DNA of 26,469 nt, from contig JASWJB010000459.1 of assembly GCA_032433595.1 (NCBI GenBank), forward strand, positions 1-26,469. The letters are read 5' to 3'. The notes beneath the pieces are model-generated. The model did no database searches. It was not told the DNA's origin and worked only from the letters and a program-made list of their open reading frames with translations. Both the position numbers and the translations under genes were made by a program. This document shows positions 20,780 through 26,469 of the stretch, piece by piece. Every line of letters starts with the position of its first letter. Within the stretch, counting starts at the first letter, position 1. This DNA comes from Conoideocrella luteorostrata. Lineage: Eukaryota > Ascomycota > Sordariomycetes > Hypocreales > Clavicipitaceae.

Positions 20780-22036
20780 TCAAGGCGTTGGAGATGGGAT
20801 CGAGTCGGTGCTGGAGCACACGCACCCTTTGTCAGGGACACTCGTGATCGGTGGCTGTTTGCACGTTGCTTCGGGAGTAAACCCAGTGATTGTCGATGTC
20901 GGTACTGGTTGAACTACCTCGGCTTTGATAAGAACAGGAATGATCTGACCGGTTGATAGACTGAAAGAACGATGATTCAAAGCCTTCAAAAGCGCTCCGA
21001 TTTCTCCGGAATGACTCGTGACGCTGATCCAAGTCGACTCGTCGTTGGTAAAAACGTCGTCGAGCACGGTTTTGCTGCGAGCAACCTGGTGTTCTGGGGT
21101 CTCGCCCTTGTCGGCTTGCCACAGTTCGTCCTTTTCGGTGAATCCGTCCTCGAATTTCCAACCAGGAATGAACTTTTCGAGTTCTGACTTTGTGGAACGA
21201 CGATCACACGTGTGAATGCTGACGTCCTCGCGGAATAGCTCTTTGATGGTGGGGAGAAATGGGTGCTCGGCGGGCACCTTCAGTCCGCTAAAGGTAGTGT
21301 TGGCCGTCTGAATGCAGCGTTTGAGAGGAGAGCTATAATATGTTTCAAAGTGAGGCATGCTCTGCTGTTCATAGAGCGTCTTGTAGAAGGCATTGGCCTT
21401 TTGCGCTTCTTTGAAGCCGTCTGGGGTCAGGAGGGGATCGGCCCAAGTAATGGTACCGTTTCCTTCCAATTCAGCCCAGTAACACTGCATGTGGCAACAA
21501 CAGGGACCTCAGTAGTTAGTGTGTCTGATCTTGGTAAATTAAGGATTGCTGCCATTGATGGACGGGGTTCGGGTATCGACTTACGTTCCAAGCCGGAGTG
21601 CCGTAGAAGCTCTCGGCTACGTTATGGTAGCCCTGGCCATGACGACCGAAGAAGATGACCTTGTAACGAATGTTTTCACTTTTGCCGCAATTGTTATTCA
21701 GATACTGGACCCATCTGTTGAACCGCTGCCATTGCGACTTGGTAGCATGGGGATCAAACGTCGCATCCGAGGGGTATTTTCTGTCTATCAGCCCAAAGTT
21801 GTGCTGAGCCTGTGTTGCTACAGCGTCAGTCGCTGGTTCAATGTGAGAAGTGTTACAAGTAACGCGGGATCAGTGTGCAGTACGTAGTCAAATCCGCTTG
21901 GGTTCGTGCTTGGGTCGTCCTGAAGAAAGTAGCCTCCCACCGAGGTGTATTGAATGTCCTTGCCCTGCGCCAGGTGCCAGTGGCCCATGATCGGCGATGC
22001 GAAACTTAGCAATGCAGCGAGCGACGTGACCTTCAT
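20780..22036 (-). CDS. Histidine phosphatase superfamily (phosphoglycerate mutase-like) protein, predicted secretory (3 exons)
   Basis: Phosphohydrolase-like protein of the histidine phosphatase superfamily, branch 1, related to the yeast Pmu1-like group. Exons 22036-21884, 21809-21585 and 21484-20780 give 360 aa. The catalytic RHG is in FFGRHGQGYHNVAE (His108). Other expected residues are Arg181 in SSPLKRCIQTA, Glu208 in IKELFRED and the second His284 in TSHSGEIGALL. The N-terminus MKVTSLAALLSFASPIMG looks like a signal peptide, so it may enter the secretory pathway. Intron 1 (74 nt, donor GTACTG, branch CTGAC) and intron 2 (100 nt, donor GTAAGT) are both in phase 0. The C-terminus is Pro/Thr/Ser-rich with three Cys. 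The substrate is unknown; true glycolytic mutase activity is unlikely. It is divergent from the cytidylyltransferase gene. Confidence 0.88.
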
Positions 22037-22991
22037 GATGCGGGTGTTTGGTCTGAAGTATCAGCGCCACTCTGCGATGTTGGGACCGCAGTGCAGGCAG
22101 CGTAGAGTGGTTTAAAAGGTGGAAATGAGGGAGTATATTCATTAATACACTAATGAAGAAAATAACCACGGCATTCTGGCCTGCGCGACATCGAGGTAAA
22201 GGAAACAATAATTGTTGAATGCAGCTCAGGGCGGCGTGCCGATTTGGCCGTTCTCGACAAAGTCGGGCGCTAGGCTGACGTCAACTGGCTAACCAGTCGG
22301 GTATTTAATTAACGAATGTACTCCCATGAGTGACCAGCACCAATGGTTGAGCAACGTGCGGCGCGGCACACACATCGAAGCCACCGTCGTTCGCAAATAG
22401 GCTGAAAGGCGACTTGGTTGGCTGAGGCTTTGAAAATTGAGCGAACCATTCCGCATAATTGGCATCTGGCTAGGATGAAAGCTAAGCGGGTGTGTCTGGT
22501 GCGAATTTCCGGCAGTAAATGTAGCAAACATCTGATCTGGTCAGAATCTCGCGTTAGCATACGGCGCCGGCCGAACCACACGGTATAGTATGGCTTCAGC
22601 CCATCACGTTTACTTTGTGTCGGTTTCAAGCCTTACTCACCGAGTATGTCGACTTGATTGTCTTCAACTTTCCCATGCTGGCCCTTGCCCTTGGAGTGAA
22701 TGTCGCTACCACGGAAGTCGCAGCCCACTTCACTTCACTTCACCAGCCAACCAGAAGCTGATGTTTGAGTACTACCAATTATCCGCCCCGCGTAACCTTG
22801 CAGTTCAATAACCTCACATGTGATTGATTCGAGAGGACGCGTGTTTGTCTGCGATCGCATCTCCGGTCTCACAATAGTATTCTGCCCTTTCCAGCGACCT
22901 GCAACGACAAGTCTGGTCGAACAGCTGCAGGCCAGCTATCCTGCATCAACCAAGGCCGACACAGCTATCTCTTCCACCTCAAACCCCCACC
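22037..22991. promoter_or_regulatory. Divergent promoter region between the histidine phosphatase and cytidylyltransferase genes
   Basis: The 955 bp between two divergent ATGs carry no supported gene. The region contains a perfect TGACGTCA site, listed separately, and a short CACTT-type repeat near 22731-22742. Confidence 0.6.
22276..22283. promoter_or_regulatory. CRE/ATF-type bZIP palindrome TGACGTCA
   Basis: A perfect 8-bp TGACGTCA lies in the divergent intergenic region. This is the consensus for ATF/CREB-type bZIP factors, for example Atf1-like stress regulators in fungi. Function is inferred from the motif and its location. Confidence 0.4.
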
Positions 22992-24555
22992 ATGACTTCT
23001 GCATCAGGGGAGGGGCGTCCTCAAGGAAACCCTGCTGCGGAACTGCTCGATGGGCGCATTTGGGTTGATGGATGTTGGGATTTCTTTCATCATGGTATAG
23101 ATCGAGGATAACTATCAAGTCTACTACAGTGTAAGAGGCTAACTAGAGGGCACAGGTCACGCGGGTGCCATGGTTCAGGCGCGGCAGCTTGGTGATGAAC
23201 TTTACGTCGGCGTGCATTCTGATGAAGATATTCTGGCCAATAAAGGTCCAACTGTCATGAACTTGGACGAACGGTTAGGGAAACGCCTTGCTTTCGGAAG
23301 ACTTTTGCTTGACGTTGGGATACTGACTTGTCGACGATAGATTAGCCGCTTCTGATGCCTGTCGATGGGTAACCAAATCCATTGGCCATGCGCCATACGT
23401 TACTCAGCTCGACTATATCACGCACTATGGTTGTAAATACGTCGTTCATGGCGATGACATCACATCTGATAGCGATGGTAACGACTGCTACCGATTTGTC
23501 AAGCAAGCTGGTCGATTCAAGGTGGTTAAGCGTTCACCCGGAATCTCAACCACAGATCTTGTTGGTCGCATGCTCTTGTGCACTAAAACCCATTTCATCT
23601 TCTCCCTGCAGAAGATGCTGGCCGGAGAAGAGGGGTACGGCAGTCCTGACGAGCGGAAGGAACAGGGAAAGGCCATGATGGAACGCTTGAAGTTGTATGC
23701 CACCGACGAGACGGCTAAAGCTCCTGGTGCCGATGTGTGGTTCTGGAATGCTTCAACTCAAGCAAAAGCAGAGGATACGGAAGAAGAGAACGGAAAATTT
23801 GTAAACCTGCTGACTGCTGGTGGTCCCAAGCCGGGGCAACGAATTGTTTACGTCGACGGAGGATTTGACTTATTTTGCAGCGGCCACATCGAGTTTTTAC
23901 GAAAAGTCGTTGTTGAAGAAGACGACCTTGCACGCAAATCAGGATGGTTCTCCGACGAAGCCAAGACGAAACGTACGGGCACGAGCGGGAAGGACTATGG
24001 GCCTGCCTACGTAGTCGTCGGAGTGCACGATGACGAGGTTATCAATCAGTGGAAAGGCGTCAACTATCCAATCATGAACATTTATGAGCGCGGTCTCTGC
24101 GTCCTGCAATGCAAGGTACGTATTCATCCTCTTGGTCCCCTAAATTGCCACAAATGACGCTGACGAGACATTCTGCACCATCACAGTACATCAATGCTGT
24201 GGTGTTTGGAGCTCCTTTCACTCCTACCAGGTCGTACCTGAAGTCATTGCCATGGAGCGGACCGGACGCCATCTACCATGGACCTACGTCATTCATGCCC
24301 CTCACGTATGACCCTTACATTGCGCCTAAGGAAATGGGCATCTACCGCGAGATTGGCCACCATGCATTCTCCGAAGTAAATGCCGGCGAGATTGTGCAGC
24401 GTATCTTGAAGAGTAGAGACAGATACGAGGCCAGACAACGAGCCAAGGGTGTGAAAGCCGGAGCGGAAGCAGCAGCGAGACAAAGAGAAATCTTAGAAGA
24501 AGAGCAGCGCAGCAGAGAAGCTGAACGGAGTGGTGCAACAGGACACACGTCTTAA
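22992..24555 (+). CDS. ect1: Ethanolamine-phosphate cytidylyltransferase (4 exons)
   Basis: Makes CDP-ethanolamine from CTP and phosphoethanolamine, the rate-setting step of the Kennedy pathway to phosphatidylethanolamine. Exons 22992-23094, 23156-23273, 23341-24115 and 24187-24555 give 454 aa. The first nucleotidyltransferase domain has the CTP-binding HHGH at 33-36, assembled across intron 1, then YVGVHSDEDILANKGP, YVVHGDDITSDSDG and the GISTTD signature (141-146). A second domain starts at VYVDGGFDLF; its HxGH counterpart reads CSGH (253-256), so the first His is missing. The introns are 61, 67 and 71 nt, with CTAAC or CTGAC branch points; donors are GTATAG, GTTAGG and GTACGT. The start ATG follows CCCCCACC. 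The tail (about 405-454) is charged and Ala/Glu/Arg-rich. Yeast calls this gene ECT1 or MUQ1. Confidence 0.95.
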
Positions 24556-24845
24556 ATCGGTTACTTCGCCAGAGCTGGGAGATAGGAAGACACGAACTTG
24601 GAGCGTGAATAATATGTCATGCAGTGCGGCGAGACATGCATCTGTATCGGAGTTTTCTTGACGTGCTTGGATGGATTACTTGCATTTCTTAGCTGTATTG
24701 CCAACATTAGCTCTACAAAGAATATGGCGCAACTAAAATGGACGAGCGGCCTCATTCAACAAGGCCATTACACGTTGCCGAGTAAGGCGACGGAGTATTG
24801 AAGACAATGGCGGTGAGAGCGTCACCTAGAATAGAGAGGAGGCGG

Positions 24846-24862
24846 GCTGACGTGGCGTCAGC
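24846..24862. repeat. Inverted repeat GCTGACG-TGG-CGTCAGC
   Basis: Perfect 7-bp arms with a 3-nt spacer. Each arm contains a TGACG half-site of the bZIP/CRE type, so it could bind a dimer with unusual spacing. No gene starts nearby within the window. Confidence 0.5.
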
Positions 24863-25931
24863 TACAAATGGAATGTCAAAACATTATGATGCAGTCCGTG
24901 AGCTGACAGGTAGTATGGTGGTGAGCTGTGGTCACGCTGTCACTGCGTGTGATATCAATTACATACCAATTATCACGAAAGTGGTGGTTGCACTTACGCT
25001 GGTTGGTTGCATCACCAAACACAAGCAATAGCCTAACTAGGACCTGTTCGAAGTGAAGGAGGCTTAATGGTCTCATGGTCATCTGTGTTCCGAGGTGGAT
25101 TCCGAACTACCAGCCATGAAGTACGCGCGGTGCTGTGGGCTCGCGGCTATCCACGGTGGACATGCGCTGCTTATCTCGACATGGCAAAATTCCGCCCCAG
25201 CGCCCCATCGCTGCGAAGAATGTTGCAATGCACAACAGCGCGTTCATGACATGTCAATTTCGACATTGTGTATCAGTCAAGATCAAGAATCGCGGTCGCA
25301 ACGAGTAGCTTGTTATCTACGATGATCCGTGATGCGCAATGCCTTGTTGGATACAGGGCCAGCCCCTTTGTCGTCGCACAAAGAAATGATGATCGCAACA
25401 CAGGAGTAGAGCGGATCACATGGCTGTCGGTAGTCTTCAGTAGTTATTATCAGTGATGTTCCAGCGTCATGCAGCTACTTGGCCAGGCATTCTTCTGATC
25501 AGAGATGACGGCAAGTTGGGGGGATCCAGTGAATGCCGTACTGAGCACTGTTATCTTGAACGCCAGGTGGAGACACTATCTGTTAGAGGCTCGTCTATCG
25601 CGCCCTTTGGCTCGCAGAAGCAGTGGATGTAGAAGAGGTAGGGCGTGCTTGAGTACCTGTATTCAAGGGGACTGGCGACGTAATATGTCATGGGCCTGTG
25701 TGAGAGCCAAGGACGATACTGTATGTCGTGCGTCGGTGCTTGGCCGTGGGTTCGGTTTTGTTGGTCCGATTCCTCAAATCGCCGGTACGGTGTGATTCCG
25801 CACCTACTCGTCTGCGCCGCAAGGCGGGCCGGTCGTGGAGCGAAGGCTGGTTGCGATTGCTGCCAATTCTGGTCAGCTTTATTGCAGGATACAATGCTGA
25901 GAGCCGGAGCTGAACAGAGGTTGAAGAGTGG

Positions 25932-25955
25932 TAATTTTTGATCTAATTTTTGATT
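25932..25955. repeat. 12-nt direct duplication in an AT-rich patch
   Basis: TAATTTTTGATC (25932-25943) is followed directly by TAATTTTTGATT (25944-25955), one mismatch. The duplication is non-coding and has no evident role. Confidence 0.75.
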
Positions 25956-26469
25956 TAGTTTTTTGCTGCTTGTCTAATCCGTACTGTCCACGTTCATTTA
26001 CCATTCTCTACTCAACGTCTAGGCCGTCGCTGAGCCGAGCCCCGCGGCGCGGATGGCCGTCATGGAGCGGCAGGCATCGGAGCTGCTGCAAAGCACTGTC
26101 ACCGCCCCCGCAGCTTTTGCACAGGTCACCTGGTCAATTTTGTTTCCCGATTGAGCCCATTCCTCCATGTACGGAGTCGACGGGTGGGTCTTCCGAGTAC
26201 GCGGGGCACCACCAGGGGCTGTTCTTTGTTTCTAGATGTCCCTGCTGCGCGCGACCAGTGTGACTCGGGCATGCGGCGGCAGCTGCGACATGGCGGCGGG
26301 CGTTCCGTGGGCCCCAACAATGTGGAAATGGAGGGGCAGCCAGGGCTGGCACTGGCCGCTGCCCACTGCCCACCTGCCTTTTCCTGGTTCATGCACTTCT
26401 GCTTTAGTTACCGCATCGCTCGGTACATGACGAACCGTCAGTGTCGAAGGCGGATGTGGAAGAAAAAAA

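Larger units (their letters stand above)
24556..26469. other. Gene-poor right flank
   Basis: About 1.9 kb with no gene I can support; open frames are short and domain-free. It contains an inverted repeat at 24846-24862 and a 12-nt tandem duplication in an AT-rich patch at 25932-25955. The part from about 26030 is GC-rich and could be leader or first-exon sequence of a gene beyond the right edge, but no convincing exon was found. Confidence 0.5.

Noticed and set aside
26053..26154. Short open frame with coding-like composition near the right edge
   Set aside because: It stops after 33 codons, and the only GT in range (GTCACC) is a poor donor; no downstream exon could be joined with confidence.

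Overview
The window looks like ordinary nuclear DNA of a filamentous ascomycete (Pezizomycotina), probably a sordariomycete. This rests on short spliceosomal introns (59-141 nt) with GTAAGT- or GTATGT-like donors and CTAAC/CTGAC branch points, on long gene-free spacers, and on gene families typical of these fungi. I can model twelve protein-coding genes with 13 introns. No tRNA, rRNA, CRISPR array, intact transposon or virus was recognised. The class-level assignment is inference; no marker search was possible.

Left part (1-7.5 kb), housekeeping. An ARF6-type small GTPase (+, 3 exons) is followed by the Mediator kinase CDK8/Ssn3 (-, single exon), a 2-kb spacer, and actin-related protein 2 of the Arp2/3 complex (-, 3 exons).

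Middle part (7.9-15.4 kb), metabolic or accessory in character. A Dcg1-like Asp/Glu/hydantoin racemase (+, 2 exons, the first only 29 codons) lies tail-to-tail with an MFS sugar-porter (-, 2 exons). A single-exon glutathione S-transferase (-) and a single-exon alpha/beta hydrolase of epoxide-hydrolase/haloalkane-dehalogenase type (+) share a divergent promoter. An MFS monocarboxylate-type transporter follows (+, 2 exons). Racemase, hydrolase, GST and two permeases could form a loose catabolic or detoxification neighbourhood, but nothing in the sequence proves co-regulation.

Right part (16.1-24.6 kb), mostly housekeeping again. It holds a mitochondrial class-I peptide chain release factor (+, single exon), a fungal protein of unknown function (-, 2 exons, start uncertain), a predicted secretory histidine phosphatase of phosphoglycerate-mutase fold (-, 3 exons), and ethanolamine-phosphate cytidylyltransferase of the Kennedy pathway (+, 4 exons). 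The last two share a divergent promoter with a perfect TGACGTCA site. The final 1.9 kb holds no gene I can support.

I did not find a clearly new biological system. The most useful second looks are the racemase/MFS/GST/hydrolase neighbourhood, two splicing curiosities (the ARF6 gene with both introns in frame and stop-free, and the monocarboxylate transporter with two in-frame acceptors), the degenerate second catalytic site in the cytidylyltransferase, and the unknown protein with no ATG at the start of its open frame.
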